DNA from: Lumbricus rubellus
Taxonomy: Eukaryota; Annelida; Clitellata; Crassiclitellata; Lumbricidae
Length of the DNA stretch: 64,000 nucleotides
Direction: 5' to 3'
Assembly: GCA_945859605.1 (NCBI GenBank)
Contig: OX243815.1
Coordinates: 39,977,959-40,041,958 of the forward strand
Positions 21,744 through 31,619 of this stretch are shown piece after piece. The notes beneath the pieces are model-generated. The model was not told where the DNA came from. It did no database searches and was given only the letters and a program-made list of their open reading frames with translations. The translations under genes and the position numbers were made by a program. The number at the start of each line of letters is the position of its first letter. Positions within the stretch are counted from its first letter, which is position 1.

Positions 21744-24700
21744 TTAGTTAGCAAGTGTTAGGATTTTTGGGTTCAGCACCACTTCCTGTTCTACCAATGT
21801 ACATAATCCAGGTTTGTCCGAAAATCTGTCTGCATATCGGTTCAGTACATCCAGTAGCTGTTTCTGTTGCTCGCTCGTAAGATGTCCGATCTGTTCATAG
21901 TCCAATTGCAGCGATTTCTGTGTCGTCTCTGCATGGTCTTCTTTCAATGGTAGCTCTACCACTGATCCGAATTCGTCGTCCTCTTCCACGATGAGACCAC
22001 ACGATAATGTTCTTGCGATGAACTTCCTCATTTTGTTGGCATGGACGATTCGTCGGCCGTTTTCATTCATGTCCACCAGATACGAATACTTGGATCTTCT
22101 TTGTAGCACTGTACATGGACCATGCCATCGTGAGATCAATTTATTGGTTGACGTTGGATACAGGACGATGACGTTTTCTCCTGGTTCGAATTCTTTATCC
22201 TTGGCCCTCTTGTTGTATTGACTGGCGTATTGTTTTTGCTTTTCCTCTGCACAATTCTCAGCAAATATCAAAGCTTTCTCCATGTCTGCTCTTAAGTTCT
22301 TCAGGTACTTTGCTGGTTGTACTCCAATGTTTGGCGGTAGATTTATTTCTTTGGTCCAGCTTTCCTTTAAGATAGTTAATGGTCCTCTTGGCATTTTTCC
22401 ATACACCAGCAGATATGGTGCCACTCCTGTCGTTGCGTTAGGAACTTCTCTCAATGCCCATACGGTAAACGGAATGATTTTATGCCACTGTCTTGGATTT
22501 TCCACAATGACATGATGTACCATCTTCTTGAACGTCTGGTTCCATCTCTCGACTAATCCGGCTGCCTCTGGATGCCCCGGTGAATCGAATCGTGGACAGC
22601 ATCCCATCAATTTCAAAAATTCTCTTGTAAGACTGGCTGTAAAATTCGTGCCTCTGTCGCTGGTGATCACAGACGGCACCCCCACGTCAATGAAAAGCTT
22701 CATCAAAGCTTCGCACACAGCCTTAGCAGTCAATGACTTCAGCAAGAAGATTGTCGGCCATCTTGTACATGAATCCACTATGCACAAGCAATACTTATGC
22801 CCAGCTGCTGACTTCGGTTCTATTGGGCCTACCACGTCCATAGTCATCCGTCGGAATGGAACATCTTCCCTTGGAATTGGTGTAATCGGCACTCGATCCA
22901 TCACCAAACTTCGTGCCTTCAGCTGACACTTCTCACAGGACTTACAAAATTTCACCACGTCTCGACGCATCTTTGGCCAGACAAAGGACAACTTGATTCT
23001 CTCTCGTGTCTTCTCTTCTCCCAAGTGTCCGCCAAATACTGACTCGTGAGCTAATTCCATTACTTGAATTCTTCTCTCTTTCGGTAACACCAACTGATAC
23101 ACAAGCTGATCCAGCATTTGATGCTTCTTATACAGCAATCCATTCACCACGCTAAACTCTGATCCTTGGTCTTCAGCGATCCTCCACCACGATTTCAGTG
23201 ACTCGTCATTTCTCTGCTGCTCCTCGAATTTCTTCGCATCTTCCAGCTGTCTTTCATCGTTCGAATTCTCTGTGAACAAGTCCCTCATACTTGTCTCCAG
23301 TTCAGCGTCGCTTCCGGAATCTTCACTATCATTTCGTTCACATGCAGCCATCTCTTCTTCAGTTTCATTGTTCTCAGATGTTGTTCTTTCGTCATCTTGG
23401 ATGCTGAGTTCATCTTCGCTTTCCGTGTCATCTTCTTGCGAACTTTCGTTTATCGTTTCATCTTCTCCGTCTTCGACTTCTGCTCTCCGACTTTGTGCTC
23501 TTGTAGTCACATTCGCTTGTAGCTCTCCTTGCAATATACTGATTGGTGGAACCTCTTTCAGTTCTGCAATTATCTCTGGATGTAGCAGGAACTTTTCTGG
23601 ATTTTCTTTACACAGTTCTGCTGAAATGCTGGCACACACTAAAGTTAAATATGGCGCGATATTTATTGTCCTGTCCTCTGTAGCTGTTCCTTCGTTACGA
23701 CCGCTCATCCGCACTTCGATTTTCACCAACTTAGCTGGAATCGGCTCTCCAGCTACACATTGCAAATGAACTCTGCCGATTTCTTCTACTGTCGTTCCTT
23801 TCAGTAGTTCCTCGTTGATTACTGGTATCTCGGTCCCCGAGTCAATCAACGCCTCGACTTGCACAGGCTGCCCATCAGTCCCACGTATCTCCACATTTAC
23901 ATGCTGCAACGATATCTTCTTTATGCGTTGACACTCCTCTTTACTTTTTGTTTCTCGACAACTTTCTGCAATGGAAGTAGTCTTTATCGCTTCTTTCAGT
24001 ATGGTGAACTGCGGCGTACACTTCATCACTGACTTTACTTCTGTTTCTTGGTTGCATTGTTCTTCCCAACCAGGAGGTGCATTTATCACTTGTATCTGGT
24101 TTACTCGAAAATTTTCTGCACTTCTGCTAAAGTTCTTCCTCAGATTTGCCGCTCCTGGTGCTTGGCAATGTTTTATTAGGTGTTTATCAGAATTGCAATT
24201 GTGGCAACGCTTCTTGATAAAACTTCTTTGCTCCTTGTTCTCCCACTTGTTGTACGGCGTGTAAGATGCATTACTTTCTGTTGGGCGTCCCAGCGGCGGA
24301 GTTCGATTGTAGGCTTGTCTGTCCCACGTTGACTGTTGTTTATCTTGCGACCACTGCTTTCCAGAATAATCATCTTTCTTTGCATCATTACTCTTGGCTT
24401 GGCTTCCGGTGTCTTTGCTATCCTTGTTCCACTTGGGTTGCTTTGGACTATTGTCCCATGCTTCAAATTTCGGTTTGTCTTGGAACATCACACCAATCCG
24501 ATTGTTTACATGTATATCTGCGAGATCTGCAACATTACTAGCTTCCAAGCATTCTGTGCCCTCTTTTGCTAAGACAAACTGCAGTGGACCTGGTGGTAAA
24601 CATTCTTTCAGCTTATCCGCCACTAACAAATCAAACAGCTTCTCGTAGTCTTTGTCCACTCGTCTACTTCGGACATAATAATTCAACAGGTTCTTCAGCC

Positions 24701-25946
24701 TAGCCGTGAACATCGTATACGTTTCTTCGGCTGTCTTCTTGGCATCTGCAAACCTTGACCTGTACTCACGAGCTGTTAACTTGAATTCCTTCAACAAGTG
24801 CTCTTTCACTGCATCGTATTTATCTAAATTCTCAAATGACAATCGATTCAATACCGTTCGCGCTCTCGGGGTCATCAATGGCAACAACAATTTCACCCAA
24901 TATTGCTTTTCCACAGCGAAGCTATTGAATGCATTTTCAACTGTTTCAAAATATAATGGCACTTCCATCATATCATACGGCATCTTCGGTAACACATGCT
25001 TCATTGCGTCACCTATCTTCTTAATCTTGGACACCATTGTCTCACTTTCTTTGAGTCTAATCTGTTCTGACACTTCTCGGCTCTTACGATCATCTTCGTC
25101 TCTCTTCTTCAGTCGATCTTGATCTTCGATTCTCCGCAGTTCTTCCTGTTCTATCTTCTGTTGTAATAGTTCTAACTGCTTTCTGCGTTCTTCTTTTTCA
25201 ATGGCCATTTCTTTAAGTTGAGCCTCCTTGATAGCAAGTTTCTTTTGTTCTAACTGCATCTGCTCTTCTCTTTCTCTTTCTGCTTTTTCCAAATTGTCTT
25301 TTCCAGCTTGAAATTCTTCCTGACGAATTTCTTCTGCTCTCTCCAGTTCTTGTAAACGCATCTTTTCTTTTTCTTCCTCGCGAGCCTTTTTGTCTTCGAT
25401 CTGCTGTTTTCGTATTTCTTCATCGCTTTTTCTTGCTTTTTCGTACTCTATCATTAACTCCGTCCGTCTCCGTTCTGATTCATCACGATCGAGTCTCATT
25501 TGTTCTAGTTGTATCTGGAACTGCTGCCTCTGCATGTCTATCTCTTGTTGTCGCAATTCTTTCTCTTCTTGCTTACGTTTTTTCTCCTCTTGTCTGCGCT
25601 GCTCTTCTTTCTCTTTTTCTTCTTGTTTACGCTCTTTCTCCTCTTGTCTGCGCTGCTCTTCTTTCTGCTTCTCTTCTTGTCTACTCATCATCATGAATTG
25701 TAGCAACGCCTCTATAGACATCGGTGCCTCAGGCTTCTCCACTGGCTTCTCCGCAACGCCTCCGACAGCACCTTCTTCTTCTTCTTCTTTCTTAGCCCAA
25801 ACCTCGGCTAAATTTCTCATCAATTCTTCCCTAGACATCTGTTCGACTTCTTCTGCGTCTAGATCTGCTTCAATTAGCAGTTTTATCAGTCTATCAGTAG
25901 ACATTTTCTTAATATTTGCTTGCTTTTTCTCCGTAAGTTTCTCCAT
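21744..25946 (-). CDS. Gag-protease-integrase polyprotein of the Gypsy element
   Basis: An uninterrupted 1400-codon frame. Residues 1-60 have a SAP-like helical start. About 75-320 is a very charged K/E/R/Q coiled coil. About 325-460 is a SCAN-like capsid domain (KLLLPLMTPRARTVLNRL, LLKEFKLTAREYRSRF). Near 580 there is a CCHC knuckle (CHNCNSDKHLIKHC), and near 700 an aspartic protease site (ALIDSGTEIPVI). About 965-1010 is the integrase HHCC finger (ending CKSCEKCQLKA). About 1025-1135 is the DDE core (MTMDVVGP, TSDRGTNF, GLVERWNQ). The last 50 residues (LLDVLNRYADRFSDKPG) are the N-terminus of RT, after which the frame stops at the deletion. Without RT the copy could be copied only with help from another element. 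Confidence 0.92.
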   Translation of the reverse strand: MEKLTEKKQANIKKMSTDRLIKLLIEADLDAEEVEQMSREELMRNLAEVWAKKEEEEEGAVGGVAEKPVEKPEAPMSIEALLQFMMMSRQEEKQKEEQRRQEEKERKQEEKEKEEQRRQEEKKRKQEEKELRQQEIDMQRQQFQIQLEQMRLDRDESERRRTELMIEYEKARKSDEEIRKQQIEDKKAREEEKEKMRLQELERAEEIRQEEFQAGKDNLEKAEREREEQMQLEQKKLAIKEAQLKEMAIEKEERRKQLELLQQKIEQEELRRIEDQDRLKKRDEDDRKSREVSEQIRLKESETMVSKIKKIGDAMKHVLPKMPYDMMEVPLYFETVENAFNSFAVEKQYWVKLLLPLMTPRARTVLNRLSFENLDKYDAVKEHLLKEFKLTAREYRSRFADAKKTAEETYTMFTARLKNLLNYYVRSRRVDKDYEKLFDLLVADKLKECLPPGPLQFVLAKEGTECLEASNVADLADIHVNNRIGVMFQDKPKFEAWDNSPKQPKWNKDSKDTGSQAKSNDAKKDDYSGKQWSQDKQQSTWDRQAYNRTPPLGRPTESNASYTPYNKWENKEQRSFIKKRCHNCNSDKHLIKHCQAPGAANLRKNFSRSAENFRVNQIQVINAPPGWEEQCNQETEVKSVMKCTPQFTILKEAIKTTSIAESCRETKSKEECQRIKKISLQHVNVEIRGTDGQPVQVEALIDSGTEIPVINEELLKGTTVEEIGRVHLQCVAGEPIPAKLVKIEVRMSGRNEGTATEDRTINIAPYLTLVCASISAELCKENPEKFLLHPEIIAELKEVPPISILQGELQANVTTRAQSRRAEVEDGEDETINESSQEDDTESEDELSIQDDERTTSENNETEEEMAACERNDSEDSGSDAELETSMRDLFTENSNDERQLEDAKKFEEQQRNDESLKSWWRIAEDQGSEFSVVNGLLYKKHQMLDQLVYQLVLPKERRIQVMELAHESVFGGHLGEEKTRERIKLSFVWPKMRRDVVKFCKSCEKCQLKARSLVMDRVPITPIPREDVPFRRMTMDVVGPIEPKSAAGHKYCLCIVDSCTRWPTIFLLKSLTAKAVCEALMKLFIDVGVPSVITSDRGTNFTASLTREFLKLMGCCPRFDSPGHPEAAGLVERWNQTFKKMVHHVIVENPRQWHKIIPFTVWALREVPNATTGVAPYLLVYGKMPRGPLTILKESWTKEINLPPNIGVQPAKYLKNLRADMEKALIFAENCAEEKQKQYASQYNKRAKDKEFEPGENVIVLYPTSTNKLISRWHGPCTVLQRRSKYSYLVDMNENGRRIVHANKMRKFIARTLSCGLIVEEDDEFGSVVELPLKEDHAETTQKSLQLDYEQIGHLTSEQQKQLLDVLNRYADRFSDKPGLCTLVEQEVVLNPKILTLAN

Positions 25947-26249
25947 CTTACTTCTTTACTTTACTGATGCTAGTCGATAAATAGTAGGCTACTCTTCAAA
26001 TGTTTGCAATTGACTGACTTCAATTCTTTATGCACACTTCAATAGACAAGCAAGTTTTTCTACCTTGTAGTCGTTGTGTTGTCGTTTCTCACTGACGTAC
26101 GGATGCTCGATGTATCGTTGCTTCTCCCGTGTGCTCGGCTCCTCGATAAATTCACAGCGTCCGTTTCTCCACAACTAGGATCGTTATCCTGCAACTTGGA
26201 TCGTTATCCTGCAACTTGGATCGTTATCCTGCAACTTGGATCGTTATCT

Positions 26250-26267
26250 CACCGCAACGACACCAAA
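26250..26267 (-). promoter_or_regulatory. Primer binding site
   Basis: Directly inside the 5' LTR the minus strand reads TTTGGTGTCGTTGCGGTG. The TGG two bases after the LTR is the usual match to a tRNA 3' CCA. I cannot name the tRNA. Confidence 0.65.
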
Positions 26268-26787
26268 TGTCACAAGTCTTTTCCCTCTTCTTCTCTACGT
26301 GTGACCTTCAGTCTCTTCGGAAGCTTCTTCGTATAAGTTCGTGGTAGCGTAGGCCTATCCCTAGATAACTGTTTCATTAGCTAAATGGCTAGGTTAAAGA
26401 ATCTACAGTCTTTCACTGTTTTGTTAACCAACAACGACGACGTGTTTAACTCTTCTTATTATACTCCAAAATCCGATATAAAGTAAAACGATCAGCAACA
26501 ACACAACAATGACTACACTTGCGTTATCATAACAACTACACGACTACTACCTTCATCAGTCTACTCTATCGCAACTCAACAACAACTCTTACAGCCTATC
26601 TCAACGGCTCTCAACACGCAACTCTCCTTCTTCACTTCCACTCCCTTCTTGTACAATTAACGTACGCTCGTCTAGACGTCACGTGCTGTCCAGACAATCA
26701 CCTGTGCAGACGCCGCGCGGCAATTTGCACCTGGCCTACTTACGTCGCTGTACGACAATCGGCGTGCACTGATTAAATTAGCTGACA
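26268..26787 (-). repeat. 5' LTR of the Gypsy element
   Basis: The same 520 bp as 20545-21064. It lies at the 5' end because the element is on the minus strand, and should hold the promoter. Confidence 0.95.
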
Positions 26788-27290
26788 ACAACTTTACATA
26801 AAGAGTTAGAAAAGTCCCGAAGAAGGAAATGCATAACAAATGGGGAGACTGTTCAAAACAGTGGGACCCACAATCGATAAAGCCTGATTCTCTGATGGCT
26901 GCGCGTGAATGTTTTTATAACCACAAATTCGTCTCTAGGGGCCGAGCGCTGAGATCGGCGCACTAAGAGAGCCGAATTTAAAGAAAATAGCTCCCGATGG
27001 TGGACAGGCGCACTGCCAAGAACGCAGTGCCAGACGAGATCATGGATGCGCTGCTGGACAGGGAGCCAGCGTATGACAGCAGACGTGTAAGCGGAGATAT
27101 GACGAAGTTTAGGGATACGGTCAACCAAACGAAAAGCAACGGGCAGAACTCGCTCGAACGGTTGTAGACCTAAGGGAGTCGAAAGGAGGGGAAAGAGCAA
27201 CAGTCTAATCGATTGAAGATGACTCGAGATCATGAACCAGCGGAAGAAGAGGAGACGCGGAACGGGAGACAACCCGTGACTGGATCATGC
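26788..27290 (-). pseudogene. LINE body interrupted by the Gypsy element
   Basis: The minus-strand frame 27272-26853 contains the LINE landmarks seen at 2345-3461: ERVLPVAFRLVDRIPKL, SAYTSAVIRWLPVQQRI, LVWHCVLGSAP, RSAPRDEFVV. The sequence then continues through the Gypsy insertion site to 20455-20544. The frame shifts near 26870. Confidence 0.85.
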
Positions 27291-27399
27291 TTATGCGTGT
27301 GTGCTAGGGCACTTAACGTAGATCGTTTTATTTACTCACAAAGGCGTTTTCTCTGCGCTGTCCTATAATAATAATATGATGGCTGAAAACTTAATGTCG

Positions 27400-27687
27400 T
27401 TTACATCTGCGGAAGAGGAGACAGTAAACGTACTTCGATCGATACATCGGAAAGAGCGGCGACCTCTGCTGCCTTACATTGAGTAGGACAGCAGCTGCAG
27501 AGGTCGCGAAGACAGACCGGTGCAAAGCCCTGCAAAGACCGATCCACTGTGGAGGGAGGGGAGTCAGTGGAACACATCCAGGATATAACAGGAGACAAGG
27601 CCAATGTGGAAACTCCTACTCAGAGGCGAGCAGCAGTAATCTAGTCGGGCTGGGTTCACGGAATGGATTAGTGGTGCAATGGCTTCT

Positions 27688-27690
<3 letters not shown>
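27400..27690 (-). pseudogene. LINE fragment next to the GA microsatellite
   Basis: The minus strand reads SEAIAPLIHSVNPARLDYCC directly after the GA run (equivalent to ATLTLVYAFVTSRIDHC in the copy at 2345), followed by degraded GFAPVCLRDLC and RLLSPLPQM. Frames are broken. Confidence 0.7.
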
Positions 27691-27783
<93 letters not shown>

Positions 27784-27990
27784 CAGCCAGACAGAAAGAG
27801 AGAGGGGTGAGATGGAGAGCAGAAAAGAGAGTGAGAGGGAGGATGAGAGGGAGAGGGAGAGAGAGAGAGAAAAAGAGAGGGAGATAGAAAGATAGAGGAG
27901 AGAGGGAGAGAGGAAGGGAGGAAGGAGGGAGGGAGGGAAAGTGAGTGAGAGATAAGGAGAGAGAAAGAGAGACTTACAGACAGACAGAGA
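27690..27990 (+). repeat. GA-rich microsatellite
   Basis: About 85 bp of nearly pure (GA)n followed by 200 bp of purine-rich derivatives (GAGG, GACA, AAAGA). The 140-260 residue open frames here are composition artefacts. Confidence 0.95.
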
Positions 27991-28670
27991 CAGAGAGAGA
28001 TGAACAGACAGACAGACATAGAAGGAGTTAGAGGGAGAGAAAGGTGCATAATGTATCTGGAGAAAGAGCTGGGTTGGGAAAAAAATCCTAAATTTCCCGG
28101 GCAACGCCGGGCAAGGCGGGCATCCCAGCTACATGTATACAGTTTGTTATATAGAAGCACACGGATGATCCCTAATGTTCCACATGTCACACTCTTTCCT
28201 GTGTTCCGGTCACTACACAATCTCAAGTTGTCCAACCGAGCCATATCAAACACTGTGCCTCCTGAATTCCCTTCTTTTCCAATTTCTCCTCCATCCCTAC
28301 TGGTCATCAACCAATGCACCATTCCAGTCCCTTCCTTAGGTTCATCTATATCCATCACTCATGTAGCTTTCCATTCGAAACTAAAGTCTTACCCTTTAGG
28401 AACTCTTACCCCCGACTCACCTGATCTTCCACCTCTCAATTCTCTACCTAAACGTCGCCCACCTAAATAGCCACACTGCCACCTCCAGTTGTTCGGTTAC
28501 CGGAGTACGACCTCCTTCGGACGACTCTTTTGGGCAACCTTTCGGACCATACACGGCGCTCGTGAATAGGGTGAAATTTGGATATTACGATTACGATGCA
28601 ATACAATACAAGACAGTGTAATACAATGCAATGCAATACAAAACAACACAGTGTAATAAAATAGGCTAAA
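27991..28670. other. No assignable gene
   Basis: A plus-strand frame (up to 28470) rich in P, S and L has no motif I recognise. AAATTTCCCGGGCAACGCCGGG near 28089 is a repeat-like end related to 15370-15400. Confidence 0.35.
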
Positions 28671-28671
28671 T

Positions 28672-28790
28672 CACAATGTAACACGGCGCCGTGGCTGCCA
28701 CGTGGCATGTAACGCTAAACTGATAATATCAGTTTAGCGTTACATGCCACGATTGCCACGTGGCAGCCACGGCGCAGTGTTACATTACAA
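28672..28790. repeat. Foldback palindrome carrying R1 sequence
   Basis: The arms meet near 28727 (TAACGCTAAACTGATA / ATATCAGTTTAGCGTTA). They extend about 55 bp outward through GCCACGTGGCA and CACGGCGC, with a 9 bp indel in one arm. The CACGTGGCAGCCACG segment belongs to R1. R1-like sequence, weaker, may continue to about 29030. Confidence 0.8.
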
Positions 28791-29469
28791 TATTATTGAT
28801 TCAGTGCAGCATCTGGCTGGAGGATAACTCTGTTTCAACGACCATGTTAATAATGTTAATGTTATGTTGTGAAATCAGCCGAAGGTGTTGCGTAGTGCGA
28901 AGTCATTTCTACGTGGCTGGTGTCAGCGAATACTTTGATTGATTCGATTATGGCACGTGCCGTGAAACTAAATCACCGCGAATTGGATAGGTTATATGAT
29001 CCATAGACCTTCCAGTCCATTGCACGTAGACGTCAGAATTCGCCCCCATAAGCGCATCTGTGCGGTCCGGTAAATACAATCATGTGTAGGCCACATCGAT
29101 TTGCAGATGCATGAAAAATGGCGCTATATTCAGTGCGCTTTGGGGGGGCGTTTCAAAATGCCGCTCTATCTTACGTCATGTAAGCCTTTAACCAATTAAG
29201 CGCGGTATTGGAGGCTGGTCATAACGCTAATGTACTTAGTACTTAGGTTACTTATACATCAAATATATAAATGCACGACTACATGGGTACCCGGTATACA
29301 TAGATACATATGTACATACACAGTCGCTGACGTCCGAGAAATGTACTGATTAATCAGCTCAAAGTGTGTGCGAGTACCTCCCGATCACTAAGGACGAGGT
29401 TGTTAAAGTCAATGTTTCACTACACGCAAAACAATGCTCTCTGGACAGAAGCTAATTCAAGCGTGGTTA

Positions 29470-29535
29470 GTAGGCATAGAGTGAGAGGCAGTAATCTAGT
29501 CGGACTGTGGTTATGGATGCCAATGGATGAGCGTA
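29470..29535 (-). pseudogene. LINE scrap next to a microsatellite
   Basis: The minus strand reads ATATLIHWHP..., with CTAGATTACTGCC (the LDYC region) following. This is the same LINE position as at 27660 and 2905. Only about 60 bp remain. Confidence 0.5.
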
Positions 29536-29547
29536 GCAGTGGCTATT

Positions 29548-29550
<3 letters not shown>

Positions 29551-29609
<59 letters not shown>

Positions 29610-29763
29610 GGTTGATAATAGGCTAATATGTTGTGACAGACAGACACACACAAGCAGATAAACAGACAGACAGACAGACACACAAATAGGTACGTAGGGA
29701 GACAGACAGTCAGAGACAGAGACATAGACAGAGACAGACATGCAGAGAAACAGAGAGAGTGTG

Positions 29764-29816
<53 letters not shown>

Positions 29817-29835
29817 AAGAGAGAGAGAGCGAATG
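29551..29835 (+). repeat. Compound (GT)n/(GA)n/(GACA)n microsatellite
   Basis: (GT)13 then (GA)14 at 29551-29606, degenerate GACA repeats at 29636-29755, and a second long (GA)n at 29766-29830. Confidence 0.95.
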
Positions 29836-31130
29836 AAAGACAGTAGCTCGACCACCATTATTTTGCTAACGGCTCATGCATAATTCCCATTCAAAATAGA
29901 GGCACACAATAGTCAACCCACTTCTTTAGGTATCTATGTCCTCCGAAATCGTCACCTGCAGTCTTGAATCCTTTCCTACATTTGTAACAGTAACAAAATA
30001 CTTGGTCGTATTGCCAGAAATTCGCAGACCGACTCACTCTCCCTCCTCCCGCGGTTTCAATCTGCCCGTGCACATATATTTATCTAATGCCATAGATTTA
30101 ATCACTCCTTGATTATTTCGGCTTTATTTGACACAGTCGACCACGATTACATCGATGTGTAATCTTGTACGAATGATGCGCAGGAATTCTGTAAAAAAAG
30201 GATGCAAAGAATTACTTGTGATGGCTAGCCCTCAGTTGTGGGTTGTTGTGTAGCCAAAGATCTTGTTTGCCATGAAAGAACATCTGAACATCGATCGACT
30301 GTGTCACAGTGATGACCAACCGACAGGAATCGCCGAAGCATAATGCACATTTTAGTTTATGTCGTTGACAATATTTGCCCCAAAATGATTTCAACGAAGT
30401 TAGCCTACTTCACGGCTGTTAGGGCGTGTTAGGCCTACACAGGCGAGATGAGTAATGTGCAGGACATCTGGAAACTATCACATGAAATAACTAATCCAGT
30501 GGGACTGGATTTTACAAGTTAGCGCAAACAATATTGCAATATGTTAAGTAGGCTTTGGGTCGACAGAGGTGTAATAAATAACGTTTATTGGATTTGGGAT
30601 TTGTACTAGCTGACAAGTGGGAAATAGAATGCTAATATTTTGGACTATTTCAATGAATTTATTTTAACTCTTCTTTCCATTATAGAAGCTTGTCCGTATG
30701 CACCCCTAAGATTTCATTGATAGCCTACAACCTAGGTGCTAGGGATAAGCTTACCATTTATAACCCAAGATATAGGCTACTTAGATGCTCAGCAGCACCT
30801 TTCTTTCTATGAGATTTAAAATTATTTTGGTATTTTTCAAAGTTATTAGCCGATTTATTAATTTGTAAGCAATCGGTTGTAAATTTTAGCCCTGAATTAA
30901 CAGCATGTTAAAAGGAGTCTTTGTGAAGCATTGGAATACAATACACGTGAATCACGTTCAAACAGTAAAGCACGAGGAGAAAGCATATTAAAGCCATCAA
31001 TATAAATCAAGCACGATATGGGCCTATATCTGGTTAAATTGGTCTTTGTTTTGCGCATTGCACTAGTCTATTGAATCGTCATATTTCAAGAAGAGTTTTG
31101 GGACGTAGGTAGTGTTTAAGGTCATTTTCT
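29836..31130. other. No gene seen
   Basis: 1.3 kb without recognisable coding sequence or element ends. Confidence 0.4.
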
Positions 31131-31138
31131 TGACTTTT

Positions 31139-31310
31139 GGGCCAGATGACTAAAAAAAGGTCGTCAGAAATTTTGTCCGGCAAAAGATGGAAACTTTTTT
31201 GCGACACTCAGCCATTCGTCCATCAAAAAATCTCGCGTCTTTCCTTCGGCCAATCGTTCGTCGTCCCCCACCCCCAAGTGTCCGCCCAGGTTTTCGCCCA
31301 TGGATGCAAC
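31139..31310 (+). repeat. Dispersed repeat R2, copy 1
   Basis: Shares with the minus strand of 45040-45350 the order AAGGTCGTCAGAAATTTTG, TGGAAAxxTTT, CAGCCATTCGTC, ATCTCGCGTC, CCCCCAAGTxTCCGCCCA. It lies just upstream of the conserved promoter block of gene A. Confidence 0.75.
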
Positions 31311-31493
31311 ACTAAACTAAACATCACTTGAACAACCGCATAACTTTTTTCTCATGGAAGGTCGCTCGACTAGAGCAACACATTTCTGTTGCGAATCAGT
31401 TGACGTCTTTAATACAGAGGGCAGCAGATGTCTTACAAAACAAACAACCTGGGAGATATAGTAAATCTGTCTAAATGGCTGTATGCAGCTTCC

Positions 31494-31500
31494 TATAAAT
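31494..31500 (+). promoter_or_regulatory. TATA box of gene A
   Basis: TATAAAT in the context TTCCTATAAATTCAGC, about 120 bp before the start codon, at the same place as in gene B. The block from about 31370 to the start codon is highly similar between the two genes. Confidence 0.75.
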
Positions 31501-31619
31501 TCAGCTGCCCCGTTTGGTCATTCGTCAGCGGTTGGAAGAAGTCATCGGAAGCAGATCTCGAGACGACGCATTCATCTTCATCATTCTCTTCTGAAGTCAG
31601 AAGCATCTTCGTTGACAAC

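Larger units (their letters stand above)
20545..26787 (-). mobile_element. Ty3/Gypsy LTR retrotransposon, Gmr1-like gene order, RT core deleted
   Basis: Complete element of 6243 bp with 520 bp LTRs, TG...CA ends and a 5 bp target duplication ACAAC (20540-20544 and 26788-26792). The coding strand is minus: gag, protease, integrase, then a remnant of RT and RNase H. Integrase ahead of RT is the order of copia elements and of the Gmr1 branch of Gypsy. The gag capsid looks SCAN-like, as known for Gmr1-type elements. The RT palm with its YxDD box is missing (see 21182-21739). Four units of about 20 bp (GGATCGTTATCCTGCAACTT) occur in the leader at 26186-26250. Confidence 0.92.

Noticed and set aside
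23272..25980. Plus-strand frames (serine-rich, up to 196 codons) opposite the Gypsy polyprotein
   Set aside because: Antisense shadows of the charged coiled-coil gag region.
27564..28470. Frames of 138-264 codons rich in R/E or S/L
   Set aside because: They come from the GA microsatellite and its flanks; no domain beyond LINE scraps.
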